From Nocardia aurantiaca (GTDB lineage: Bacteria; Actinomycetota; Actinomycetes; Mycobacteriales; Mycobacteriaceae): a stretch of DNA of 33,169 nucleotides. Shown here piece by piece: positions 14,834 to 22,415 of the stretch (positions within the stretch are counted from its first letter, which is position 1; every line of letters starts with the position of its first letter). The stretch is taken from positions 1 to 33,169 of the forward strand of contig NZ_WMBB01000024.1 in NCBI RefSeq assembly GCF_009708175.1. The letters are read 5' to 3'. The translations under genes were made by a program, and so were the position numbers. Below the pieces are notes generated by a model. The model had not been told where the DNA came from. It saw nothing but the letters and a program-made list of their open reading frames with translations, and ran no database searches.

Positions 14834-16210
14834 CTAACCGGACGCGAGGGTGTCGAGCGCGGACTCGATGGCCCGGTGAAAGGTGGGGTAAGCGAGGATC
14901 ATCTCGCGCAGTGTCGCGATCGGCACCTGCGCATGGACTGCCACCGACAGGGCGCTGAGCACTTCGCCGCCCTGCGGACCGACCGAACAGGCGCCCACCA
15001 GCACTCCGCGGTCGGCGTCCTCGACGAGTTTGATGAACCCGGCATTGCCCGCCTTATGGATCCAACCGCGCACGGAGGCGGGTACTTCCGTGGTTGCGGT
15101 CCGCACGGTCAGGCCGGCGGCGCGTGCCTGCTCCTCCGTCATACCGACCGCCCCGACTTCGGGATCGGTGAATGTCACATGCGGCACCGCATGGTAACGC
15201 GCGACCTCCGTGCCGTCACCGAGGATGTCCTGCGCCACGATCCGTGCCTGGTACATGGACACGTGAGTGAATGCGCCCACCCCGGTGACATCGCCGACGG
15301 CCCATACGCCGTCGGCCGCGCGCATCCGACTGTCCACCGGGATTGACTTCGCTGCCTCGTCCAACCCGACCGCCCCGATTCCCAACGCTGCCAGATGGGT
15401 TCGCCGTCCCGTCGCGACCAGCAGCCGCTGGGCCCGCAGCGATTCGCCAGTATCGAGTTCGAGCGTGAACTCCCGGCCGTCATGCCGCACCCCGGTCCCG
15501 CGCACTCCGGTGCGCACGGCGATCCCTTCGTCCGCGAACGCTGTCGCGAGCAACTCCCCCGCCTCCGGCTCGTCCCGCGGCAGCATCCGCCGCGGCGCCA
15601 CCACGGTCACCCGCGCCCCGAACCGCGCGAAGATCTGCGCGAACTCCACACCGACCGGTCCTCCGCCCAACACGATCAGCGACTCGGGCACCTCCGTAGC
15701 GGTCACCGCCTCCCGATTGGTCCAGAACGGCGTTCCTTTCAGCCCTTCCAGCGGCGGAACGGCCGGAGCCGTCCCCGGATTCAGCACGATCCCGCGCTCG
15801 GCCCGGAACACCCGTTCACCGCTGTCGGTCGCCACGGTCACCTCGCCGGGCGCGGTGATACGGCCCCATCCGCGCACGAATGTTCCGCCGGCCTTCTCGA
15901 ACCGCTCGACCGCGACCGTGTCGTCCCAGTTGTCGGTGGCCTCGTCCCGGATCCGCGCCGCGACCGGCTCCCAGTCCGGTCGCGCAGACGCCGAGCCCGC
16001 GAGCCCGTCGACCCGCCGCGCCTCGGCCAGCAAGCCCGCGGCCCGGACCATCATCTTGGTCGGGATGCAGGCGTAGTAAGGACATTCACCCCCGACCAGC
16101 CGTCCTTCGACGCCCGCCACCGTCAGCCCGGCCCGGGCCAGCCGGGTGGCGGCGTCCTCCCCGCCCGGCCCCATTCCGATCACCACGACGTCCACGGATT
16201 CGGTAGGCAC
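14834..16210 (-). CDS. FAD-dependent disulfide reductase family protein (dihydrolipoamide dehydrogenase-like)
   Basis: The 458-residue protein is a class I pyridine nucleotide-disulfide oxidoreductase: FAD site GMGPGG (12-17), redox pair Cys43 and Cys48 in GECPYYACIP, NAD(P) site GGGPVG (182-187), second FAD motif AVGDVTG near 310, and a C-terminal dimerisation domain. True lipoamide dehydrogenases end in H-P-T with a catalytic His; here the same place reads AYPTFHRAIE, with Tyr441 instead. That resembles soluble transhydrogenase and some mercuric-reductase-like proteins, so the substrate is uncertain and lipoamide is unlikely. The GTG at 16210 is preferred, 5 nt after AAGGAG; a GTG at 16216 overlaps that site. 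It is divergent from the receiver-like gene across a 352-bp structured spacer. Confidence 0.87.
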   Translation of the reverse strand: MPTESVDVVVIGMGPGGEDAATRLARAGLTVAGVEGRLVGGECPYYACIPTKMMVRAAGLLAEARRVDGLAGSASARPDWEPVAARIRDEATDNWDDTVAVERFEKAGGTFVRGWGRITAPGEVTVATDSGERVFRAERGIVLNPGTAPAVPPLEGLKGTPFWTNREAVTATEVPESLIVLGGGPVGVEFAQIFARFGARVTVVAPRRMLPRDEPEAGELLATAFADEGIAVRTGVRGTGVRHDGREFTLELDTGESLRAQRLLVATGRRTHLAALGIGAVGLDEAAKSIPVDSRMRAADGVWAVGDVTGVGAFTHVSMYQARIVAQDILGDGTEVARYHAVPHVTFTDPEVGAVGMTEEQARAAGLTVRTATTEVPASVRGWIHKAGNAGFIKLVEDADRGVLVGACSVGPQGGEVLSALSVAVHAQVPIATLREMILAYPTFHRAIESALDTLASG

Positions 16211-16562
16211 ACGCACTCCTTCGTCGGTCGGCTCCCTCCGACGCTAGCGTCCGTGCTGTGAGTCGAAGAAAAAGACCCGCCAGCCCGGCAACTGGCTATC
16301 GACTTCGAGGACCGTCGGCCAGTCCGGACAGTGCCCCGCTCCCCCCGGCCGGGCGGGTGGAGCGGGGGCCATTGTCCGAGCACGGCCCACCGGTGGGCTC
16401 GCCTGCCCACCAACTCGTCGGTCCGCATGCCGGTTTCGATGAGGCGTTGCGTGATGTCCGCGCTCATTCGCCGGCCATCGACATATTGCGCGACAGGCGA
16501 TCCCGCGACGCGCGCGCGACTTCGGGCCAAGCTGCCCCGCGCGGCCCCATCAGGGACGTAGC
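16211..16562. other. Gene-free spacer rich in dyad symmetry
   Basis: No protein-like frame is present. Three or more nested dyads cluster between 16263 and 16398. One pairs TCGAAG (16263-16268) with CTTCGA (16303-16308) and encloses GCCAG...CTGGC. One is a long GC hairpin at 16325-16378. The last is a 14-bp palindrome, GCCCACCGGTGGGC, at 16385-16398. The spacer separates diverging genes, so the hairpins are not ordinary gene-end terminators. It may hold a structured leader, a small RNA or regulator sites; none can be proved from the sequence. Confidence 0.5.
16325..16378. other. Long GC-rich two-tier hairpin
   Basis: An outer stem CGGACA (16325-16330) with TGTCCG (16373-16378) encloses an inner perfect 9-bp stem CCCCGCTCC (16334-16342) with GGAGCGGGG (16359-16367). 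The loop is itself GC-rich. It lies between divergent genes at 16210 and 16563 and could fold as RNA from either strand. Confidence 0.55.
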
Positions 16563-16564
16563 AT
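16559..16564 (+). promoter_or_regulatory. Possible -10 box of the receiver-like gene
   Basis: TAGCAT fits TANNNT. A GTG codon in the gene's frame follows after 7 nt (16572), which would suit a leaderless mRNA. If so, the ATG at 16563 lies inside the promoter and is not the start. Confidence 0.3.
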
Positions 16565-16982
16565 GCGGAACGTGGCCGATGCGAAACGTCCCGCCGCGGT
16601 GCGGGTCCTCGTTTACAGCAATGACGCCGATACCCGGAGCCAGGTGATGCTGGCGCTGGGCAGACGGCCGCATCCGGATCTGCCACCCATCGAGTACCTC
16701 GAGGTGGCGACCGCGCCGATCGTCATCGAGCGTATGGACTCCGGCGGTGTGGATCTGCTGATCCTCGATGGCGAGTCGGCTCCGACGGGTGGTCTGGGCC
16801 TCGCCAAGCAACTCAAAGACGAAATCGCCGACTGCCCACCGATAGTCGTGCTGACCGGCCGCCCGGACGATGCCTGGCTGGCCAGTTGGTCGCGCGCCGA
16901 GGCCACGGTTTCCCACCCCATCGATCCCATCCGGCTCACCGACGCCGTCCTGGGTGTGCTCGGTAATAGCTTCGCGGCCTGA
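16563..16982 (+). CDS. Orphan receiver-like protein (Rv3143-type)
   Basis: The 139-residue protein is a lone receiver-fold domain with no output domain. The beta-strand VRVLVYSN, phospho-acceptor-like Asp69 in LLILDGESAPTGG and Thr98 in VVLTGRPDD are visible. The usual N-terminal acidic pair is reduced (Asp21 and Asp23 nearby), and the invariant Lys before the last Pro is replaced by His118 in SHPID, so normal phosphorylation is doubtful. M. tuberculosis has a similar orphan (Rv3143) just ahead of nuoA; from that known synteny I infer a role connected with complex I or respiration. The start is either the ATG at 16563 (weak AGGGA upstream) or GTG at 16572, which follows a TAGCAT box by 7 nt and would be leaderless; the two differ by three residues. 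No kinase gene is near. Confidence 0.85.
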   Translation: MRNVADAKRPAAVRVLVYSNDADTRSQVMLALGRRPHPDLPPIEYLEVATAPIVIERMDSGGVDLLILDGESAPTGGLGLAKQLKDEIADCPPIVVLTGRPDDAWLASWSRAEATVSHPIDPIRLTDAVLGVLGNSFAA

Positions 16983-17311
16983 TCTTCGTTCGCCCTTGTG
17001 ATCAGGGCAAACCCATGTCGCATGACAGTCGTGATTGCGTCCGATCGGTCATAAAAGACCGTTCCGAATTCGATCAAACGCGATGGCGAATCGTCATGTA
17101 TCTTCGCATCCGAGTTGTAGGCTGTGCCGTAGCTCACACGAGCGCGGGCATCGGTATCAATGAAGCCACCGCCTCACTCCCCGTACGTCCGTGCCGTCGC
17201 TGAGCGGTGCCCGGGGAACGAGACTGGCCCGGCGGACGACGATGTCAGCCCGCGCCTCGGCAGCTGCCGTCCGTATTGCGTCGTCCAGCTCGCAGGAGGG
17301 GTAGTGCTGTT
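16983..17311. other. Leader region between the receiver-like gene and nuoA
   Basis: No gene is seen. The region holds a small hairpin (CGGTC, ATAAAA, GACCG at 17046-17061), a 12-bp palindrome CGGCAGCTGCCG at 17258-17269, and two possible -10 boxes (TATCTT near 17099, TAGGCT near 17119) without good -35 partners. The nuo operon promoter should be here; I cannot place it firmly. Confidence 0.45.
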
Positions 17312-17692
17312 GTGAATATCGAGGTGCCGACCCTGGTTCTCGGCGCGGTGGCTGCCGCGTTCGGGGTGTTCTCCATCTTCCTGGCGGCCCTGATCGGCCC
17401 CAAACGCTACAACCGGGCCAAGCTCGAAGCCTACGAATGCGGTATCGAACCCACGCCCCACGCCGTGGCGGGTGGGCCGGGAAATGCTGCGGGTCAACGC
17501 TTTCCGGTGAAGTACTACCTCACCGCCATGCTGTTCATCATTTTCGACATCGAGATCGTGTTCCTCTACCCGTGGGCCGTGCACTTCGATGCGCTCGGAG
17601 TGTTCGGACTGGCGGCCATGGCGTTGTTCATCTTCAACGTCTCGGTCGCCTACGCCTACGAGTGGCGGCGCGGCGGGCTCAGCTGGGATTGA
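17312..17692 (+). CDS. nuoA: NADH-quinone oxidoreductase subunit A
   Basis: This is a small membrane subunit of complex I near the quinone channel, 126 residues with three helices (about 8-28, 67-90 and 97-117). The long first loop holds KLEAYECGIEP (37-47), whose YECG Cys sits at the quinone entry and is the family hallmark. The second helix holds FDIEIVFLYPW with the conserved acidic residues. The start is GTG at 17312, preceded by GGAGGGG with a rather long 11-nt spacing; the open frame extends upstream to 17207 but is not NuoA-like. It is the first gene of the nuo operon. Unlike the later junctions, the gap to nuoB is 74 nt and contains a perfect hairpin. Confidence 0.95.
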   Translation: MNIEVPTLVLGAVAAAFGVFSIFLAALIGPKRYNRAKLEAYECGIEPTPHAVAGGPGNAAGQRFPVKYYLTAMLFIIFDIEIVFLYPWAVHFDALGVFGLAAMALFIFNVSVAYAYEWRRGGLSWD

Positions 17693-17718
17693 TTGGCGCA
17701 CAGGGGTAATCCGATGAC

Positions 17719-17741
17719 ACACCCCGTGCGAGACGGGGTGT
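17719..17741 (+). other. Perfect hairpin between nuoA and nuoB
   Basis: ACACCCCGT (17719-17727) and ACGGGGTGT (17733-17741) pair perfectly around GCGAG. No T-run follows; the nuoB ribosome-binding stretch (GGGAGAAG) begins 9 nt later. It may be an mRNA stability or partial termination element setting nuoA against the remaining genes. Confidence 0.6.
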
Positions 17742-17766
17742 CCCGATCCGGGAGAAGTAGTCCGAC

Positions 17767-18321
17767 ATGGGTCTCGAGGAGAAGCTGCCCAGCGGGTTCC
17801 TGCTGAGCACGGTGGAAGATTTGGCCGGCTATCTGCGCAAGAGTTCGCTGTGGCCGGCGACGTTCGGCTTGGCGTGTTGCGCGATCGAGATGATGGCCAC
17901 CGGCGGCGGGCGATTCGATATCGCCCGCTTCGGCATGGAGGCGTTCCGGGCCTCGCCGCGCCAGGCCGATCTCATGATCGTGGCCGGCCGGGTGAGCCAG
18001 AAGATGGCCCCGGTCCTGCGCCAGGTCTACGACCAGATGACCGAACCGAAATGGGTGCTGGCCATGGGTGTCTGCGCATCCTCTGGCGGCATGTTCAACA
18101 ACTACGCCATCGTGCAGGGCGTCGACCACATCGTGCCGGTCGACATCTACCTGCCCGGCTGCCCGCCGCGGCCGGAGATGCTGTTGAACGCGATCCTGAA
18201 GCTGCACGAGAAGATTCAGGAGATGCCGCTCGGCGTCGACCGCGAGGAAGCGATTCGCGAGGCCGAGCGCGCCGCGCTCGCCAGCACCCCGACCATCCAG
18301 ATGAAGGGGCTGCTGCGATGA
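17767..18321 (+). CDS. nuoB: NADH-quinone oxidoreductase subunit B
   Basis: This peripheral-arm subunit carries the terminal [4Fe-4S] cluster N2, which passes electrons to quinone. It has 184 residues. The four cluster ligands are present: the tandem Cys37-Cys38 in GLACCAIEMM, Cys103 in GVCASSGG and Cys132 in LPGCPPRP. The ATG at 17767 is preceded by GGGAGAAG at about 10 nt. The end overlaps nuoC by ATGA, so translation is coupled. The last 40 residues form a charged helix (REEAIREAERAALAS) as in other actinobacterial NuoB. Confidence 0.97.
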   Translation: MGLEEKLPSGFLLSTVEDLAGYLRKSSLWPATFGLACCAIEMMATGGGRFDIARFGMEAFRASPRQADLMIVAGRVSQKMAPVLRQVYDQMTEPKWVLAMGVCASSGGMFNNYAIVQGVDHIVPVDIYLPGCPPRPEMLLNAILKLHEKIQEMPLGVDREEAIREAERAALASTPTIQMKGLLR

Positions 18322-19076
18322 GCTTTGATGCACCCACCGGCACGGAAAGCCCCCCGGAGGCGGCCGTGGAACCCACTGAAAACACCCCGGAGACAACGAA
18401 ATCCGCCGAGAATCCCCAGCCTGTCGATGAGGTGATCGGCGTCCGCAAGGGCATGTTCGGCGTCTCGGGCACCGGTGACACCTCCGGCTACGGCCGGCTG
18501 GTCCGCGCCGTCTCCATGCCCGGCGGCACCCCCGCGCCCTACGGTCCCGTCTTCGACGAGATCATCGCGAATCTGCGCTCGGTCCTGGCGCAGACCTTCG
18601 ACGAGGCGGTGGAGAAGATCGTCGTCTACCGCGGCGAACTGACCCTGCACATCCGCCGCGCGCACCTGGTGCTGGTGGCGAAGACCCTGCGTGACACCGA
18701 ATCCCTGCGCTTCGAGCTGTGTCTGGGTGTCAGCGGCGCGCACTACCCGGACGACACCGGGCGCGAACTGCACGCGCTGTATCACCTGAACTCCATCACC
18801 CACAACCGCCGGGTGCGTCTGGAAGTCTCGGTGCCGGACAACGATCCGCACCTCCCCTCCCTGTACCCGGTCTATCCCACCGTGGACTGGCACGAGCGGG
18901 AGACCTACGACTTCTTCGGCATCCTGTTCGACGGTCATCCCTCGCTGACCCGCATCGCCATGCCCGACGACTGGCGTGGCCACCCGCAGCGCAAGGACTA
19001 TCCGCTCGGCGGAATCCCGGTCGAATACAAGGGCGCGCGCATCCCGCCGCCCGACGAGCGGAGGGCGTACAGCTGA
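18318..19076 (+). CDS. nuoC: NADH-quinone oxidoreductase subunit C
   Basis: This 30-kDa type subunit of the peripheral arm is structural and packs on NuoD. It has 252 residues. The family signature WHERETYDFFGI lies at 191-202, and GHPQRKDYPLGG near the C-terminus is also typical. The first 40 residues are a Pro/Glu/Thr-rich, probably disordered extension (PTGTESPPEAAVEPTENT and on), a feature of actinobacterial NuoC. The ATG at 18318 overlaps the nuoB stop (ATGA). The gene is separate from nuoD, unlike the fused nuoCD of E. coli, and overlaps it by one base (TGATG). Confidence 0.96.
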   Translation: MSFDAPTGTESPPEAAVEPTENTPETTKSAENPQPVDEVIGVRKGMFGVSGTGDTSGYGRLVRAVSMPGGTPAPYGPVFDEIIANLRSVLAQTFDEAVEKIVVYRGELTLHIRRAHLVLVAKTLRDTESLRFELCLGVSGAHYPDDTGRELHALYHLNSITHNRRVRLEVSVPDNDPHLPSLYPVYPTVDWHERETYDFFGILFDGHPSLTRIAMPDDWRGHPQRKDYPLGGIPVEYKGARIPPPDERRAYS

Positions 19077-20407
19077 TGAACGACATCGACACCAAGTCCC
19101 GTCGCACCGCCGAGGAGCGACCCGAACGCGCGGTCACCGTGGTGGGCAACGATTGGGACGAGATCTCCGCCGCCCTGGAAGGGGTCGCCGAGGAACGCAT
19201 CGTCGTGAACATGGGCCCGCAGCACCCCTCCACCCACGGGGTGCTGCGACTCATTCTCGAAATCGAGGGCGAGACCGTCACCGAGGCCCGGTGCGGCATC
19301 GGCTATCTGCACACCGGCATCGAGAAGAACCTCGAGTACCGCAGCTGGGTGCAGGGCACCACCTTCGTCACCCGCATGGACTACCTGTCGCCGTTCTTCA
19401 ATGAGACGGCGTACTGCCTGGCGGTCGAGAAGCTGCTCGATATCACCGACGATATTCCGGAGCGCGCGAACGTCATTCGCGTCATGCTCATGGAGCTGAA
19501 CCGCATCTCCTCGCACCTGGTGGCGCTGGCCACCGGCGGCATGGAACTGGGCGCGCTCACCCCGATGCTGTTCGGCTTCCGCGAACGCGAACTCATCCTG
19601 GACGTGTTCGAGACCATCACCGGTCTGCGCATGAACCACGCTTTCATCCGCCCAGGCGGCATCGCCCAGGACCTGCCCGACGACGGTGTGCAGAAGGTGC
19701 GCGAACTCCTGGATCTGCTGCCGAAGCGCCTGCGGGACATGGAGCTGTTGCTCAACCAGAATCCCATCTGGAAGGCCCGCACCCGCAATGTCGGCTACCT
19801 GGACCTGACCGGCTGCATGGCCCTGGGGATCACCGGCCCGGTGCTGCGCTCCACCGGCCTGCCGCACGATCTGCGTAAATCCCAGCCGTACTGCGGCTAT
19901 GAGAACTACGAGTTCGACGTTCAGGTCGACACCGGCTGCGACTGCTACGGCCGCTACCTCATCCGCGTCAACGAGATGAAGGAATCGGTCAAGATCGTCG
20001 AGCAGTGCCTCGACAAATTGCGGCCGGGCCCGGTCATGGTGGAGGACAAGAAGATTGCATGGCCTGCCGACCTGCAGCTCGGGCCGGACGGGCTGGGCAA
20101 CTCGCCCCGGCACATCGGCAAGATCATGGGCACCTCCATGGAGGCGCTCATCCACCACTTCAAGCTGGTGACCGAGGGGCTGCGCGTCCCGCCCGGCCAG
20201 GTGTACGTGGCGGTGGAATCCCCGCGCGGCGAGCTGGGCGTGCACATGATCAGCGACGGCGGCACCCGGCCCTACCGGGTGCACTATCGCGATCCCTCGT
20301 TCACGAATCTGCAAGCGGTGGCGGCAATGTGCGAGGGCGGCCTGGTCGCCGACGTGATCGCGGCCGTCGCCTCCATCGATCCGGTGATGGGTGGTGTCGA
20401 CCGATGA
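19076..20407 (+). CDS. nuoD: NADH-quinone oxidoreductase subunit D
   Basis: This 49-kDa subunit forms much of the quinone-binding cavity with NuoB. It has 443 residues. The signature MGPQHPSTHG at 46-55 includes the quinone-site His. Further conserved stretches are LHTGIEKNLEY and PRGELGVHM..DG near the C-terminus, a relic of the ancestral [NiFe] hydrogenase large subunit. The N-terminal 40 residues are variable. The ATG at 19076 shares its A with the nuoC stop; the open frame continuing upstream to 18719 is just an overlap with nuoC. Confidence 0.97.
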   Translation: MNDIDTKSRRTAEERPERAVTVVGNDWDEISAALEGVAEERIVVNMGPQHPSTHGVLRLILEIEGETVTEARCGIGYLHTGIEKNLEYRSWVQGTTFVTRMDYLSPFFNETAYCLAVEKLLDITDDIPERANVIRVMLMELNRISSHLVALATGGMELGALTPMLFGFRERELILDVFETITGLRMNHAFIRPGGIAQDLPDDGVQKVRELLDLLPKRLRDMELLLNQNPIWKARTRNVGYLDLTGCMALGITGPVLRSTGLPHDLRKSQPYCGYENYEFDVQVDTGCDCYGRYLIRVNEMKESVKIVEQCLDKLRPGPVMVEDKKIAWPADLQLGPDGLGNSPRHIGKIMGTSMEALIHHFKLVTEGLRVPPGQVYVAVESPRGELGVHMISDGGTRPYRVHYRDPSFTNLQAVAAMCEGGLVADVIAAVASIDPVMGGVDR

Positions 20408-21099
20408 CAGAGATCCTTTTGAACCTGACCGCACGGCCGATCCCGTACCCGGAGAAGGTGCACGACCGCTTGCAGGTCGAGGCGCGGGAGATCATCGGGC
20501 GGTACCCGAACTCGCGCTCTGCATTGCTTCCCCTCTTACACCTGGTGCAATCGGTGGAGGGGTATGTCTCCGGCACCGGAATCGAATTCTGTGCCGAGCA
20601 GCTGGGATTGACCGACGCCGAGGTCACCGCGGTCGCGACCTTCTACTCCATGTATCGGCGCGCGCCGACCGGCGACTATCACGTCGGTGTCTGCACGAAC
20701 ACGCTGTGTGCGGTGATGGGCGGCGATCAGATCCTGGCGGAACTGAAGCAGCACTTGGGAATCGAGCACGGGGAGACGACCGCCGATGGCGCGGTGACGC
20801 TGGAGCACATCGAATGCAACGCCGCCTGCGACTACGCCCCCGTCGTGATGGTCAACTGGGAGTTCTTCGACAACCAGACCCCGGAATCGGCCAAGCAGTT
20901 GGTGAATTCGCTGCGGCGCGGCGAACCCGTGAGCGGTTCGCGCAGCGGCATCCCACTGTGCACCTTCCGCGAGACCGCCCGCATTCTCGCCGGATACGAG
21001 GACCAGCGAAGGGGCGCCACCGATGGCTGCGCCGGACCCGCCACCCTCGCCGGTCTGCGTGCCGCCGAACAGAATTCGACCGACGGAGGTTTTCAGTGA
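20404..21099 (+). CDS. nuoE: NADH-quinone oxidoreductase subunit E
   Basis: This 24-kDa subunit has a thioredoxin-like fold and carries the [2Fe-2S] cluster N1a beside FMN. Its 231 residues include the four ligands Cys97 and Cys102 (C-x4-C) and Cys138 and Cys142 (C-x3-C). The N-terminal helical bundle (about 15-80) ends in VATFYSMYRR, typical of the family. The last 60 residues are a hydrophilic tail longer than in E. coli (166 residues in total), as is usual in actinobacteria. The ATG at 20404 overlaps the nuoD stop (ATGA). Confidence 0.96.
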   Translation: MTEILLNLTARPIPYPEKVHDRLQVEAREIIGRYPNSRSALLPLLHLVQSVEGYVSGTGIEFCAEQLGLTDAEVTAVATFYSMYRRAPTGDYHVGVCTNTLCAVMGGDQILAELKQHLGIEHGETTADGAVTLEHIECNAACDYAPVVMVNWEFFDNQTPESAKQLVNSLRRGEPVSGSRSGIPLCTFRETARILAGYEDQRRGATDGCAGPATLAGLRAAEQNSTDGGFQ

Positions 21100-22415
21100 C
21101 GACCGTTCTGACCCCCGTCCTCTCGAGGCACTGGGCGGACCCGCAGGGCTGGACCCTGGCCGCCTATCGCAGCCAGGGCGGGTACCGTGCGCTGCCGAAG
21201 GCGTTGCGGATGAACCCGGACGAGGTCATCGCCACGGTGAAGGACTCCGGTCTGCGTGGCCGCGGCGGGGCCGGCTTCCCCACCGGCATGAAGTGGGGCT
21301 TCATCCCGCAGGGCCCCGGACCTGACGGCACCACCAAACCGCACTACCTGGTGGTCAATGCCGATGAGTCGGAACCGGGCACCTGCAAGGACATGCCGCT
21401 CATGCTGGCGACCCCGCACACCCTCGTCGAGGGCGTCATCATCGCCGCCTACGCCATTCGCGCATCGCATGCCTTCATCTACGTGCGCGGCGAGGTCGTG
21501 ACGGTGCTGCGCCGCCTGCAGGCAGCGGTCCAGCAGGCCTATGCCGCAGGTTATGTGGGCCGCAATATCCAGGGCTCCGGCTTCGATCTCGAGATCATCG
21601 TGCACGCCGGGGCGGGCGCCTACATCTGCGGGGAGGAGACCGCGCTGCTGGACTCCCTCGAGGGCCGCCGCGGTCAGCCACGCCTGCGGCCGCCGTTCCC
21701 GGCCGTGGCGGGCCTCTACGCCTGCCCGACCGTGGTCAACAATGTGGAATCCATTGCGTCCGTGCCGTCCATCATCGCCAATGGCGTGGACTGGTTCCGG
21801 TCCTTCGGCACCGAGAAGTCGCCGGGCTTCACCCTGTACTCGCTCTCGGGTCACGTGACGCGACCGGGGCAGTACGAGGCGCCCCTCGGAATCACCTTGC
21901 GCGAGTTGCTGAGATACGCGGGCGGCATCCGCACGGGCCACACCCTCAAGTTCTGGACCCCCGGCGGCTCGTCCACACCGATTTTCACCGACGCGCACCT
22001 CGACGTCGCCCTCGACTACGAGGGCGTCTCGGCCGCGGGCTCCATGCTCGGCACCAAAGCCCTGCAGATCTTCGACGACACCACCTGCGTAGTGCGCGCC
22101 GTGCTGCGCTGGACGGAGTTCTACGCTCACGAATCCTGCGGCAAGTGCACCCCCTGCCGCGAGGGCACCTACTGGCTGGTCCAGCTGCTGCGCCGGCTGG
22201 AGAACGGCCAGGGCGACGACACCGACCTGGACAAGCTGGCCGACATCGCAGACAACATCAACGGCAAATCCTTCTGCGCCCTCGGCGACGGCGCGGCCAG
22301 CCCGATCTTCTCCTCCCTGAAGTACTTCCGCGAGGAGTACGCCGAGCACATCCGCCTCGGCGCCTGCCCGTTCGACCCGGCCCGGTCCACCGTCTGGGCT
22401 GAAGGAGCGCGATGA
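21096..22415 (+). CDS. nuoF: NADH-quinone oxidoreductase subunit F (FMN, NADH binding)
   Basis: This 51-kDa subunit oxidises NADH, passes two electrons to FMN and on to cluster N3. It has 439 residues. The glycine-rich FMN/NADH motif GLRGRGGAGFPTGMKW lies at about 52-67, and VVNADESEPGTCKD follows. GAGAYICGEETALL is the second nucleotide signature. The [4Fe-4S] ligands are in ESCGKCTPCREGTYW with a fourth Cys in SFCALGDGA. The start is GTG at 21096 with GGAGG 6 nt ahead, overlapping the nuoE stop. Confidence 0.97.
   Translation: MTTVLTPVLSRHWADPQGWTLAAYRSQGGYRALPKALRMNPDEVIATVKDSGLRGRGGAGFPTGMKWGFIPQGPGPDGTTKPHYLVVNADESEPGTCKDMPLMLATPHTLVEGVIIAAYAIRASHAFIYVRGEVVTVLRRLQAAVQQAYAAGYVGRNIQGSGFDLEIIVHAGAGAYICGEETALLDSLEGRRGQPRLRPPFPAVAGLYACPTVVNNVESIASVPSIIANGVDWFRSFGTEKSPGFTLYSLSGHVTRPGQYEAPLGITLRELLRYAGGIRTGHTLKFWTPGGSSTPIFTDAHLDVALDYEGVSAAGSMLGTKALQIFDDTTCVVRAVLRWTEFYAHESCGKCTPCREGTYWLVQLLRRLENGQGDDTDLDKLADIADNINGKSFCALGDGAASPIFSSLKYFREEYAEHIRLGACPFDPARSTVWAEGAR

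Noticed and set aside
16258..16647. Plus-strand open frame of 129 codons in the structured spacer
   Set aside because: Composition is Pro/Arg/Gly-rich and it runs across the dyads into the receiver gene in another frame; no ribosome-binding site or family match.
18998..20434. Minus-strand open frame of 478 codons opposite nuoD
   Set aside because: It is the shadow of nuoD with His/Asp/Val-rich composition and no recognisable domain.
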